Shown here: piece after piece, positions 26,030 to 34,416 of the stretch
Position numbering within the stretch: the stretch's first letter is position 1
Layout: each line of letters starts with the position of its first letter
DNA from: Bradyrhizobium canariense
GTDB lineage: Bacteria; Pseudomonadota; Alphaproteobacteria; Rhizobiales; Xanthobacteraceae
Direction of reading: 5' to 3'
Assembly (NCBI RefSeq): GCF_018130465.1
Contig: NZ_JAFCKJ010000013.1
Span: forward strand, 62,001-126,000
DNA length: 64,000 bases
Position numbers and translations under genes: made by a program
The notes under the pieces: model-generated
What the model was told of the DNA's origin: nothing
What the model saw: only the letters and a program-made list of their open reading frames with translations
The model's database searches: none

Positions 26030-26059
26030 TTGACTAGCGAACGATCGTTCGTTAGTCAA
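26030..26059. promoter_or_regulatory. TetR operator, 30-bp near-perfect palindrome
   Basis: Each half is 15 nt: TTGACTAGCGAACGA and TCGTTCGTTAGTCAA, inverted with one mismatched pair; the centre CGAACGATCGTTCG is typical of TetR operators. It ends 5 nt before the tetR start at 26065 and lies 82 nt from the divergent receptor start, so it can control both directions and autoregulate tetR. Confidence 0.8.
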
Positions 26060-26064
26060 GCCGC

Positions 26065-26766
26065 ATGGCTGTCCACACCACCAGCGCGGCGGAAGCGGCT
26101 GCGCCCACGACCCGCGAGCGCATCCTCACCGAGGCGCTCGATCTGTTCGCGCAGAGCGGCTATGGCGGCGCCTCGATGCGCGAGCTCGCGCGCCGCGTCG
26201 GCATCCGCGAGAGCAGCCTCTACAATCACTTCGCCGGCAAGGCCGCGATCCTCGAGGCGATCGTGGCCGAGCACGGTCCGGCCAGCTCGGCGAGCCGGCT
26301 GGAAGAGCCGCGCTACAAGCAGCTCGCGCGCCAGCCCGCCGCGTTCTGCCGGCAGTTTGCATTGGACCTCGTCGAGCAATGGTCCGATCCGCGCGAGCAC
26401 CAGTTCCAGAAAGTCATCACCGCCGAGCGCAATCGCGTGCCCGGCATCCGCGCCAAATTCGCCGATCATTTTTACGCGCGCGAGCAGAGCATGATGACGG
26501 ATTATTTCCGCGGTTTTGCGCTCGCCGGCCTGGTCTCGACGCCGGATCCGCGCGAGACCGCGCGGCTGTTCGCGGCCGGACTGATCTACATCCGTCTCGA
26601 GCATTACGTGATGGGCGCGGCACCGTCGACGCGGCCGAAGGTGATCGAGGCGATCGACCGCTATCTCGCCTTCTTCCTGTCGCTGATCGCGGCGGATGGC
26701 GGGACGCAGGACAACAAGAAACGAAAAGCCAAGGGAGAGAATCGTGGCAAGGCTGCCCCTGATTGA
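26065..26766 (+). CDS. TetR-family transcriptional regulator
   Basis: Regulator of 233 residues. The N-terminal helix-turn-helix (about 17-63) reads RERILTEALDLFAQSGYGGA and SMRELARRVGIRESSLYNHF. The C-terminal ligand domain is not assignable. It ends with a basic Lys/Arg-rich tail. The next gene starts 23 nt before its stop, so it is the first gene of the catabolic operon and probably represses it via the palindrome at 26030. Confidence 0.9.
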   Translation: MAVHTTSAAEAAAPTTRERILTEALDLFAQSGYGGASMRELARRVGIRESSLYNHFAGKAAILEAIVAEHGPASSASRLEEPRYKQLARQPAAFCRQFALDLVEQWSDPREHQFQKVITAERNRVPGIRAKFADHFYAREQSMMTDYFRGFALAGLVSTPDPRETARLFAAGLIYIRLEHYVMGAAPSTRPKVIEAIDRYLAFFLSLIAADGGTQDNKKRKAKGENRGKAAPD

Positions 26767-27295
26767 TCCGGAGACGACGAGCGGCGACATCCGCGCCTCG
26801 TTCGACCGCATGCCGGTCAAGCTCAATATCTTTCGCATGATGGCCCATGCCGAGGCCAACATGATTCCGGCGATGCGGCTCGGGAATTCGATCCTGCACA
26901 AGCAGAAGCTCTCGGCCGTCAACCGCGAGCTCCTGATCCTCCAGGCCGCCCAGCTCGAAGGCGGCGCCTATGAATGGCGCCAGCACGTGCCGATCGCGCT
27001 CGGGGTCGGCTGCACGCAAGCACAGATCGATGCGGTCGAGCGCGCCGACTACGATGCCGCCGGCTTAAGCGATGCCGAGCGCGCGCTGCTGAAATTCGGC
27101 CGCGAAGTGGTCGAGAATGTTCGCGTTCCCGAGCCGACCTTCACCGCCATGCGCGAGTATTTCAGCGACCAGGAGATCGTCGAATCCATCGTCGCGCTCG
27201 GCTTCTACATGATGATGGCGCGTGTCACCGAGGCGACCGAGACCGATCTCGATCCGGCAGCCGGCATGAAGGTCTATGACGGCGGCAAGAAATAG
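26744..27295 (+). CDS. Carboxymuconolactone decarboxylase-like (AhpD-type) protein
   Basis: Helical protein of 183 residues in the CMD/AhpD family (LSAVNRELLILQAAQLEGGAYEW). The usual redox CxxC of AhpD is absent (GAYEWRQH), which fits the decarboxylase/isomerase-like branch, although the reaction is not known. GTG at 26744 is chosen as start because GGGAGAG precedes it and the protein core begins at once; it overlaps the tetR end. Next gene follows after 9 nt. Confidence 0.82.
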   Translation: MARLPLIDPETTSGDIRASFDRMPVKLNIFRMMAHAEANMIPAMRLGNSILHKQKLSAVNRELLILQAAQLEGGAYEWRQHVPIALGVGCTQAQIDAVERADYDAAGLSDAERALLKFGREVVENVRVPEPTFTAMREYFSDQEIVESIVALGFYMMMARVTEATETDLDPAAGMKVYDGGKK

Positions 27296-27304
27296 GCGGC
27301 CCGC

Positions 27305-28153
27305 ATGTCTGAAAATTCCGAGACCAGGCCGGACCGCTATGTCCGCCCGCCGAGCGCGGAATCGCTCGGCGAAGCGCCGGGCAGGGGGCGCCTGAGGGGC
27401 CGCCGCATCCTGATCGTCGGCGGTGGCCAGCGCGTGTTCGACGCCGCCACCGATCCGATCGGCAACGGCCGCGCCATGAGCATTCTTTGCGCCCGCGAGG
27501 GCGCGAAGGTCGCGGTCGCGGATCTCAACCGAACCTCGGCCGAGCATACCGTCAAGCGCATCACCGACGAAGGCGGAGAGGGCTTTGCGATTGCCGCCGA
27601 CGTCACGTCGGAGGCAGACGTCGTGCGCATGATCGAAGAGGCCCATCGCGCCATGGGCGGGCTCGACGGCATGGTGCTCAACATCGGCACCTTCGGCAAA
27701 TTCGGGCTCGATGCCGTCAGCCCCGAGGAGTGGAACAGGATCTACGACGTCAACGTCCGCGGCCCGATGCTCTGCTGTCGCGCCGCGATGCCGAAGTTCG
27801 ACAATGGCGGCGCCATCGTGTTCATATCCTCGATCGCCGCACTGAAGGCCGGCTCGCAGATGGCGGTGTATGATTCATCGAAAGCCGCGCTCGGCGGCCT
27901 GATGCGCAACATCGCCCATCTCGGATCGCGCCGCGGCATCCGCGCCAACCTCGTCTATCCCGGTCTCGTCGACACCCCCAACGGCCGCGAGGCCGGCGCC
28001 GGTCGCCCCTCGCGTGGCAAGGGCCACGTCCCTTTCGGCCGCCAGGCCACCGCCTGGGAAATCGCCTATGCCGTGCTGTTCTTCCTCTCGGACGAGAGCG
28101 TCTACGTCACCGCGCAGACGCTTGCGGTCGATAGCGGGCTCAGCGGGATGTGA
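27305..28153 (+). CDS. SDR-family oxidoreductase
   Basis: NAD(P)-dependent short-chain dehydrogenase of 282 residues. The nucleotide loop is an unusual, stretched version (ILIVGGGQRVFDAATDPIG), a pattern seen in a subset of SDRs; the NIG segment stands where NAG is usual, and the catalytic Ser (ISSIAAL) and YDSSK Tyr-Lys pair near 190 are intact. About 35 extra N-terminal residues precede the Rossmann fold. Part of the TetR-linked operon; likely acts on a hydroxy/oxo intermediate of the pathway. Confidence 0.85.
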   Translation: MSENSETRPDRYVRPPSAESLGEAPGRGRLRGRRILIVGGGQRVFDAATDPIGNGRAMSILCAREGAKVAVADLNRTSAEHTVKRITDEGGEGFAIAADVTSEADVVRMIEEAHRAMGGLDGMVLNIGTFGKFGLDAVSPEEWNRIYDVNVRGPMLCCRAAMPKFDNGGAIVFISSIAALKAGSQMAVYDSSKAALGGLMRNIAHLGSRRGIRANLVYPGLVDTPNGREAGAGRPSRGKGHVPFGRQATAWEIAYAVLFFLSDESVYVTAQTLAVDSGLSGM

Positions 28154-28220
28154 TTGGAGCAGTCCCTGCGTGACCGGGCTACGACCGCGGCGAGTGCTTG
28201 GAAGTACGATGCCCCTTCAG

Positions 28221-28345
28221 CGTCGTCCTGGCGAAAGCCAGGACCCATAACCACCGCCGGGATGTGGTTACGGGAACTCGCAGTTACCCCTTCGCACCAC
28301 AACTTCTCCCTGGGCTAATGGGTCCTGGCTTTCGCCAGGACGACG
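28221..28345. repeat. Pair of inverted REP-like hairpins
   Basis: Two oppositely oriented copies of a 30-nt unit (28221-28250 and 28316-28345). Each contains a perfect 8-bp stem with a GAAA or complementary TTTC loop: GTCCTGGC-GAAA-GCCAGGAC at 28225-28244 and its mirror at 28322-28341. The two units may also pair with each other. They fill the 322-nt gap within the catabolic operon and could separate or attenuate the two halves. Confidence 0.75.
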
Positions 28346-28475
28346 GCGCGATTTGGGGCCCGCGGGGTCCCCAGATTCAGATTGCGCGCGATAGCCATTC
28401 CCTCTAATGAATTTGTACAAACGACCAAATAAAATGGTCGGACGCCGAAAGGCGGGGTTGAGGAGGAAGCGCAGC

Positions 28476-29318
28476 ATGTCGCTGGCGGACGGATTTGGGC
28501 TCGCGGGTGTCATTGGACTCCCGGTCGCGCATTCGCGCTCGCCCGTCATTCACAATTACTGGCTGAAGGCGCACGGCATCCGCGGCGCCTATGTGCCGCT
28601 TGCGGTCAAGCCGGAGCGGCTGGAGGATGCGCTTCGCGGACTTGTCGCGCTCGGCTTTCGCGGCTGCAACGTCACCATGCCGCACAAGCAATCGGCAATG
28701 CCGAAGCTCGACCGCGTCAACGAGACCGCCAAGCGCATCGGCGCCGTCAACACCATCGTGGTCGAAGACGACGGCACGCTCTCCGGCTTCAACAACGACG
28801 GCAACGGCTTTGTCCAGAGCCTGCGCGATGCCAAGCCCGACTGGCGCGGAGATGCCGGGCCGGTGCTGCTGCTGGGCGCCGGCGGCGCGTCACGCGCGGT
28901 CGTGGTGGCGCTGCTCGAGAACGGGGCGCGCGAAATCCGCATCTCCAATCGTACGCCTGAGAAGGCGCAGGCCCTTGCAAACGACTTCGGCGCCGCCATC
29001 CGCACGGTTGCCTGGGATGCACGGGGCGCCGCGCTTGGCGATGTCGCCCTTCTCGTCAACTGCACCGATCGCGGCATGGTCGGCAAGAGTGCGCTCGAGA
29101 TCGACCTGTCGCGGCTGAGGCCCGAAACGCTCACCGCCGATCTCATCTATACCCCGCTGGAGACGCCGTTCCTGGCCGAGGCCCGCGCGCGCGGCTGCGT
29201 CACGGTGAACGGGCTCGGCCTGCTGCTCAACCAGGCCCGGCTCGCCTTCAAGGCCTGGTTCGGTGTCATGCCGGACGTGACGCCCGAGCTGACCAAGGCG
29301 ATCGAGGCGACGTTCTGA
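28476..29318 (+). CDS. Shikimate dehydrogenase-like protein (AroE/YdiB family)
   Basis: NAD(P)-dependent dehydrogenase of 280 residues. It shows the shikimate-binding SRSPVIHNYW (about 22-31), the catalytic Lys in NVTMPHKQ (about 71), FNNDGNGF (about 105) and the nucleotide loop LLGAGGASRAV. AGGAGGAA precedes the ATG at 28476. Its position between catabolic enzymes suggests a role in using quinate/shikimate-type or related compounds rather than aromatic amino acid synthesis; this is inference. Confidence 0.85.
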   Translation: MSLADGFGLAGVIGLPVAHSRSPVIHNYWLKAHGIRGAYVPLAVKPERLEDALRGLVALGFRGCNVTMPHKQSAMPKLDRVNETAKRIGAVNTIVVEDDGTLSGFNNDGNGFVQSLRDAKPDWRGDAGPVLLLGAGGASRAVVVALLENGAREIRISNRTPEKAQALANDFGAAIRTVAWDARGAALGDVALLVNCTDRGMVGKSALEIDLSRLRPETLTADLIYTPLETPFLAEARARGCVTVNGLGLLLNQARLAFKAWFGVMPDVTPELTKAIEATF

Positions 29319-29337
29319 CATTGGGGAGTTCTGCGCC

Positions 29338-30183
29338 ATGACACTGCCGGCGTCCCCCAGGATCGACTGCCACGTCCATGCCATCGATCCCGTTCGCTTT
29401 CCCTACGGGGCCGACACGCCATATCATCCGAGCGGGCAGGAGATCGCGCCAGCGGCGCAGCTCATCCGCGTGTTCGACGCCTTCGACGTCAGGCACGCGC
29501 TGGTGGTCGCCACCAACACCGGTTACGGCAGCGACAGCCGCATCCTTCTCGACACCTTGAGGCAGGGCGGCGGCCGCTTTCGGGGTGTCGCCGTCGTCGA
29601 GAACGACGTCGGCATCAGCGAGCTCGAACGATTGAAAGCGGCCGGCGTGATCGGCGTCGCCTTCAACGTGCCGTTCCACGGCGCCGACTATTATCGCGAC
29701 ACGGCGCCGCTGCTGGAGAAGCTGACCAGCCTCGGCCTGTTCCTTCAGATCCAGGTCGAGCAGGACCAGCTGCTCGAGCTGCTGCCGCTCATTGAAAAAT
29801 CAAATGTGCGCCTGGTGTTCGACCATTGCGGCCGTCCCTCGGTCGCGCAGGGCGTGGGGGGCAAAGCCTTCCGGGCGCTGCTCGCGATCGGTCGCGAGCG
29901 CGACGCGCATATCAAGCTTTCCGGCTATTACAAGTTCTCGCAGCAGCCGCATCCCTACGAGGACACCTGGCCGTTCATCGCCGCGCTGGTCGAAGCCTTC
30001 ACGCTCGATCGCTGCGTCTGGGGCTCGGACTATCCGTTCCTGCGCGCATCCGAACGGCTCGACTACGGGCCGCTGCTCGCGGTGCTGACGAAACTGTTCC
30101 CGGATCCCGGCGACCAGCACCGCCTGCTCTGGCAAACGCCGGCAAAGCTGCTCGGCTTCGACGGCGCGGCAGATCAAGCATAA
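29338..30183 (+). CDS. Amidohydrolase_2 family hydrolase, LigI-like
   Basis: TIM-barrel hydrolase of 281 residues. IDCHVHAIDPVRFPYG gives the metal-side HxH (about 11-13); LVFDHCGRPS and WGSDYPF supply further barrel-end His and Asp. The whole pattern is close to 2-pyrone-4,6-dicarboxylate lactonase (LigI) and lactone hydrolases of aromatic meta-cleavage routes. It starts 19 nt after the AroE-like gene. The exact lactone substrate is not shown by the sequence. Confidence 0.82.
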   Translation: MTLPASPRIDCHVHAIDPVRFPYGADTPYHPSGQEIAPAAQLIRVFDAFDVRHALVVATNTGYGSDSRILLDTLRQGGGRFRGVAVVENDVGISELERLKAAGVIGVAFNVPFHGADYYRDTAPLLEKLTSLGLFLQIQVEQDQLLELLPLIEKSNVRLVFDHCGRPSVAQGVGGKAFRALLAIGRERDAHIKLSGYYKFSQQPHPYEDTWPFIAALVEAFTLDRCVWGSDYPFLRASERLDYGPLLAVLTKLFPDPGDQHRLLWQTPAKLLGFDGAADQA

Positions 30184-30204
30184 CAACAAAAGGGAGGAGA
30201 CATC

Positions 30205-31359
30205 ATGAGGCACCTTGCAGGGACGGTCGTCATGGCGATCGCGGCAGCGCTATGCGCAAGTGGCGCGCAGGCGCAGAGCACGGTCTACATGCCCGACGTC
30301 ATCGAGCTCTCCGGCCCCGGCGCGGTGTCGGGCACCAACTGGCGCGACGGCGTCGCGCTCGCCATTGACGAAATCAACAATGCCGGCGGCATTCTGGGTC
30401 GAAAGATCCAGACCGATCATCTGGACACCCAGAGCAACCCCGGCGTCTCGCGTGCGCAGGTGCAGAAGGTTTTGGACAGGGATCCCTATGTCGTGCTCGG
30501 GCCGATCTATTCCGGCTCGGTCAAGGTCAACATGGCACTGACGCAAGCCGCCGAGATCCCGCAGATCGTCGGCGCCGAGGCCGCCGACATCACCACGCAG
30601 GGAAACCCCTGGGTGTTCCGTACCGCCTTCGGCCAGCAATTCTCGATGCCGAAGATCGCCAACTACCTGCACGACAAGCTCAAGGTGAAGACGGTTGCGC
30701 TGGTCTGGGTCAACAACGATTTCGGCAAGGGCGGCCACGACAATTTTGCGAAGGAGATGAAGGCGCGCAACATCGAGATCGCGGCCGACATCTCCACCGA
30801 GCAGGGCCAGGTCGATTTCGGCTCCGACGTGATCAAGCTCAAGGGCGCCAAGGCCGACGCCGTCTTCGTCTACACCAACGAGGAGGAAAGCGCCCGCTTC
30901 CTGATCGAGGCGAAGCGGCAGGGTCTCGCGACGCCATTGTTCGGCGAGACCACGCTGCTCAGCCAGAAGGTGGTCGAGCTCGCCGGTCCCGCCGCGAACG
31001 GCGTGCGCGGCCATGTCGGCCTTTCCGCCGATGCACCGGTGCCGGCGATCGAGGACTTCACCAGGAAGTTCAGCGAGCGCTTTAAGTACCGGCCCGACCA
31101 TAACGGCATCAAGGGCTACACCGCCGTCTATCTCGTCAAATACGTCACCGAGAAGATCGGCAAGTTCGACAGCAAGGCCTTTGGCGCCGCGATGAAGGGC
31201 CTGACGCTGACGCCCGACAAGGCCCCTGGCATGCTGATGGAAGCAAGCTGGGACCAGAACGGCGACATCGATCGCGCCAGCTTCCTCGCCGAGATCGTCG
31301 ACGGCAAGCAGAAGATCGTCGAGACGCTGCCGAAGCTGAAGGCCGGCAAGGGCGAGTGA
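30205..31359 (+). CDS. Liv-type ABC transporter substrate-binding protein
   Basis: Periplasmic receptor of 384 residues with signal peptide (about 1-23, AQA|QS) and the type I fold (VIELSGPGAVSGTNWRDGV, GGILGRKI). GGGAGG precedes the ATG. It is the last gene of the TetR-linked set; no permease genes follow, so it would use permeases encoded elsewhere. Probably binds the aromatic or hydroaromatic acid that the operon degrades. Confidence 0.88.
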   Translation: MRHLAGTVVMAIAAALCASGAQAQSTVYMPDVIELSGPGAVSGTNWRDGVALAIDEINNAGGILGRKIQTDHLDTQSNPGVSRAQVQKVLDRDPYVVLGPIYSGSVKVNMALTQAAEIPQIVGAEAADITTQGNPWVFRTAFGQQFSMPKIANYLHDKLKVKTVALVWVNNDFGKGGHDNFAKEMKARNIEIAADISTEQGQVDFGSDVIKLKGAKADAVFVYTNEEESARFLIEAKRQGLATPLFGETTLLSQKVVELAGPAANGVRGHVGLSADAPVPAIEDFTRKFSERFKYRPDHNGIKGYTAVYLVKYVTEKIGKFDSKAFGAAMKGLTLTPDKAPGMLMEASWDQNGDIDRASFLAEIVDGKQKIVETLPKLKAGKGE

Positions 31360-31372
31360 GGGATGGGTAGCG

Positions 31373-31460
31373 CGTAGCCCGGATGGAGCGCAGCGAAATC
31401 CGGGTCTCTGTCCCAGCACGAGAGAGGTGCCGGATTGCACTTCGCTCCAACCCGGGTACG
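31373..31460. repeat. Dispersed inverted repeat
   Basis: The left arm begins with CGTAGCCCGGATGGAGCGCA (31373-31404), and the right arm (31430-31460) is its imperfect reverse complement (CTTCGCTCCAACCCGGGTACG). The 'GTAGCCCGGATGGAGCG' core is a widespread proteobacterial intergenic repeat, from memory. It could act as terminator of the preceding operon. Confidence 0.65.
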
Positions 31461-31526
31461 ATCCTGTCCGCATGATATGCGACTGAGATCTGCCCCACCT
31501 TGTGTCTCCCGGACGGCCTCCAGAAC

Positions 31527-32111
31527 ATGAAAACCACGCTGCTCAAATCCGAAAACTACACCCGCTCGCCCTGGAAGAACGGTGGCGGCATCTTTACCGA
31601 TATCGCGGATGCTCATCGCGCTGATTCCACGGTGAAGGATTGGGACAGCCTGCTGTGGCGCTTTGCTTCCACACCGATCGTGGCGCCAGCTCCGTTCTCC
31701 CATATGCCCGGCATCGACCGCTTGCAGATGGTCGTCAATGGACGCGGGCTGGTGCTGAAGTCGCCCACGGGGGAATTCGACGAGCGCGAGCCGTTTACGA
31801 CCGTGCGCTTCACCGGCGAGATGGAGATCGTGACTGAGCTCGAGGCCGGCCCGGTCGAGGTCGTGAATTTGATGGGCCGGCGCGGTGCGGTCGCGATCGA
31901 GCTCGAAGCGCTCAGGGAGCCCGGCGAGCGGCGATTGTCCGCCGGCACGCATCTGGTCTATGCGGCGTGCGGCGACTGCAGCATCCGTCTCGACGGCACG
32001 GATTTTGCGATTTCGCACGAAAATACGTTGAAGGTCGAACTGACCGGAGCGACGACGCTTGCGCTCGTCTCGGGGCTGGCTGTGCTGGGGTCTATCCAGA
32101 TCGTCGGCTGA
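31527..32111 (+). CDS. HutD-family protein
   Basis: Cupin-like protein of 194 residues with the HutD signature YTRSPWKNGGG near residue 12 and LLWRFASTPI. HutD is often linked to histidine utilisation genes, but none is present here. The ATG at 31527 fits the family start. A single gene with a repeat before it and a cyclase gene after it. Confidence 0.85.
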   Translation: MKTTLLKSENYTRSPWKNGGGIFTDIADAHRADSTVKDWDSLLWRFASTPIVAPAPFSHMPGIDRLQMVVNGRGLVLKSPTGEFDEREPFTTVRFTGEMEIVTELEAGPVEVVNLMGRRGAVAIELEALREPGERRLSAGTHLVYAACGDCSIRLDGTDFAISHENTLKVELTGATTLALVSGLAVLGSIQIVG

Positions 32112-32254
32112 ACAGCGTTCCTGCCCACCAGGGCGATGCGCACAATCCGTGCAAATGGCTAGGTTGACGCCGCGGAGCCGGAGCACGATATCTGCCCTGA
32201 CGCAGACCGCCGCCCAAAGCACGATATGGACGGCCGCGATATGAACGGGCAGAT

Positions 32255-33445
32255 ATGACCGCGCCAGACAAAAAATCCGCCACGCTGTCCGACGGCGTCG
32301 TCGACTGGTTGACCACCAGCACGCGCGACGAGCGCTTCATCGACAATATCTTTGCCGAGATGTGCATTCGGCTCCAGCAGGCCGGCATCCCGCTGGCGCG
32401 GTCGACGCTTCACGTGCTGATCCAGCACCCGCAATGGCTCGGGGCCCGCTTCATGTGGTCCGATGGCATGCGCGAGGCGGAGATTTCACGGGTTGACTAT
32501 GACGTCCGCGAGCGGTCCGAATACATCGGCAGTCCCGCCAACGAAATGTTCGAGGGCGCGACCGAGGTGCGGGAGAATCTCGAACGGGACCCCTCGCTCG
32601 GCCGCAAGCACGCCCTTTACGACGAGATGCGCGCGAAGGGCCTGACCGACTATGTGGCCTGGCCGCTCTATCACACGCTCGGCAAGCGCCATCTCGTCAC
32701 CTTCGCGACCGATCGGCCCGGCGGTTTCGACGACACGCATGTCGCCGGCCTCAAGAACATATTGCCGGTGCTGGCGCTGGTCAGCGAGATCCGCATCAAG
32801 AACCGGCTGGCGCGGACGCTGCTCGAGACCTATGTCGGCTCCCATGCCGGCGAGCTCATCCTGGCCGGCGCCACACGGCGCGGCACCGGCACGACGGTGC
32901 GCGCCGCCATCATGATCTGCGATCTGCGCGAGTTCACCAAGATTTCCGACAACTGGCCGCGCGACGACGTCATCGATCTGCTCAACGACTATTTCGACGC
33001 GATGTCCGAGCCGATCGCGCGGCATGGCGGCGAGATCCTGAAATTCATCGGTGATGGCCTGCTCGCCATCTTCCCGCTGAGCGAGCCGAACGCCTGCGCA
33101 AACCTGCTGCATGCCGTGACCGAGGCCCGTCAGGCCATGATCGCGTTGAACGCGCGCAACAACGGGACCGGCCGCGCGCCGCTGAACTACGGCATCGGCG
33201 TCCATGTCGGCGACGTCATGTACGGCAATATCGGATCGTCCACCCGACTCGACTTCACCGTGATCGGCCCCGCCGTCAACATGGCCTCGCGCCTCGAAGC
33301 CTTGACCAAGCAATTGGGAAAGACGGTGCTGCTGTCGCGCGACTTCGCCGATCTCGTCGGCGGCCAGTTCGATCTTGAGCGCGTGGGCGAGCACGGGGTG
33401 CGCGGCTTCAGCGAGCCGATCGAGCTGTTTGCGTATCGCGGCTGA
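32255..33445 (+). CDS. Class III adenylate/guanylate cyclase
   Basis: Nucleotide cyclase of 396 residues. The N-terminal half (about 1-205) is a sensor-like region without membrane segments; the cyclase domain (about 215-395) has AIMICDLREFTK, LKFIGDGLLAIFP and IGPAVNMASRLE, covering both metal-binding Asp residues and the Asn-Arg active-site segment. Product cAMP is likely but cGMP cannot be excluded. The N-terminal pattern is shared with many rhizobial CyaA-type proteins. A weak ribosome site precedes the ATG. Confidence 0.88.
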   Translation: MTAPDKKSATLSDGVVDWLTTSTRDERFIDNIFAEMCIRLQQAGIPLARSTLHVLIQHPQWLGARFMWSDGMREAEISRVDYDVRERSEYIGSPANEMFEGATEVRENLERDPSLGRKHALYDEMRAKGLTDYVAWPLYHTLGKRHLVTFATDRPGGFDDTHVAGLKNILPVLALVSEIRIKNRLARTLLETYVGSHAGELILAGATRRGTGTTVRAAIMICDLREFTKISDNWPRDDVIDLLNDYFDAMSEPIARHGGEILKFIGDGLLAIFPLSEPNACANLLHAVTEARQAMIALNARNNGTGRAPLNYGIGVHVGDVMYGNIGSSTRLDFTVIGPAVNMASRLEALTKQLGKTVLLSRDFADLVGGQFDLERVGEHGVRGFSEPIELFAYRG

Positions 33446-33587
33446 GGTGCAGGCTGCGGGCCCGTCGGCTGGGGCCCTCGCCAGAGGCACGTTTATCGAC
33501 CGAGGCTTGTGCTGTTGCCAACGCGAGAATGTGCAACTACGCTTTGCGTTCGATAGCCCAAGCGCTTCATCGATCGGCCGCACGTTC

Positions 33588-34385
33588 ATGCCAAAATTCC
33601 TCCGCATCGGACTCCATCAGTCGAACGTATCGGGTTACACGTCGAAGGCGTGGTGTGTCCGGCGCGTTGGCACGGCGATCCTCCTGAAATGGGGCGCCGT
33701 GGAGGTTCAGGGCGCGGGTGACGGACGAAAGGTCTACTGGACGCGTCTGCCGCAGGAGAAGACAATTCGCTTCGGCAGCGCGCAGCGTGCCCAGGATTAC
33801 GCCAAGGCCGCGATCGCGCGGCGCCGCAACCATCGCTATGAACCGCTGGCTGGCGCGATCGTGCTCCGGCGCCGGCCAGCCGCAGGCAGCACCGAGCTCA
33901 AGCGAGCCCTCGCCACGATCCTGATCGTCGATATCGTCGGCTCCACGGCAAAAGCCGCAAAGCTCGGCGATGCCCGCTGGACCAAGATCATGGGCCACTA
34001 TTATGCGGCGGTCCGCAAGGAGCTGAAGAGTTCGCGCGGCAAGGAAGTCACGACCACGGGCGACGGCGTGCTGGCGACGTTCAAGACGCCGGCTGCCGGC
34101 ATCAGTTGCGCGGCCGCGATCCAGAAGGCTGTGCGCACGCTCGGCCTCGAGATCAGGGTGGGTCTGCATGCCGGCGAATACACCGTGAGCGGCACTGAGG
34201 CGGTCGGCCTCGCCTTCCACATCGGCACCCGCGTCGCCGCAAAGGCGCGCGCCGGCGAAGTTCTGGTCTCCAGCGCGGTCAAGGAGCTGCTGGCGCCGAA
34301 GTCCGAGATCCGCTTCAGGGATCACGGCGTGCACCAGCTCAAGGGCGTACCGGAGCGGTGGCGGTTGTGGCGGGTGGAGGGCTGA
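33588..34385 (+). CDS. Nucleotide cyclase with WGR-like N-terminal domain
   Basis: Protein of 265 residues. The N-terminal 90 residues (KWGAVEVQG, later GSAQRAQDYAKAAIARRRN) look like a WGR-type domain; the rest is a class III cyclase domain with ILIVDIVGSTAKA, TTTGDGVLATF and a divergent segment GLAFHIGTRVAAKA where VNxAxR is usual. The two metal Asp residues seem kept. It lies 142 nt after another cyclase gene on the same strand. Activity and sensed signal are unknown; the domain name is by eye. Confidence 0.7.
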   Translation: MPKFLRIGLHQSNVSGYTSKAWCVRRVGTAILLKWGAVEVQGAGDGRKVYWTRLPQEKTIRFGSAQRAQDYAKAAIARRRNHRYEPLAGAIVLRRRPAAGSTELKRALATILIVDIVGSTAKAAKLGDARWTKIMGHYYAAVRKELKSSRGKEVTTTGDGVLATFKTPAAGISCAAAIQKAVRTLGLEIRVGLHAGEYTVSGTEAVGLAFHIGTRVAAKARAGEVLVSSAVKELLAPKSEIRFRDHGVHQLKGVPERWRLWRVEG

Positions 34386-34416
34386 GGCGATTGCGCGAGG
34401 GCCCGTATCGACGCCG

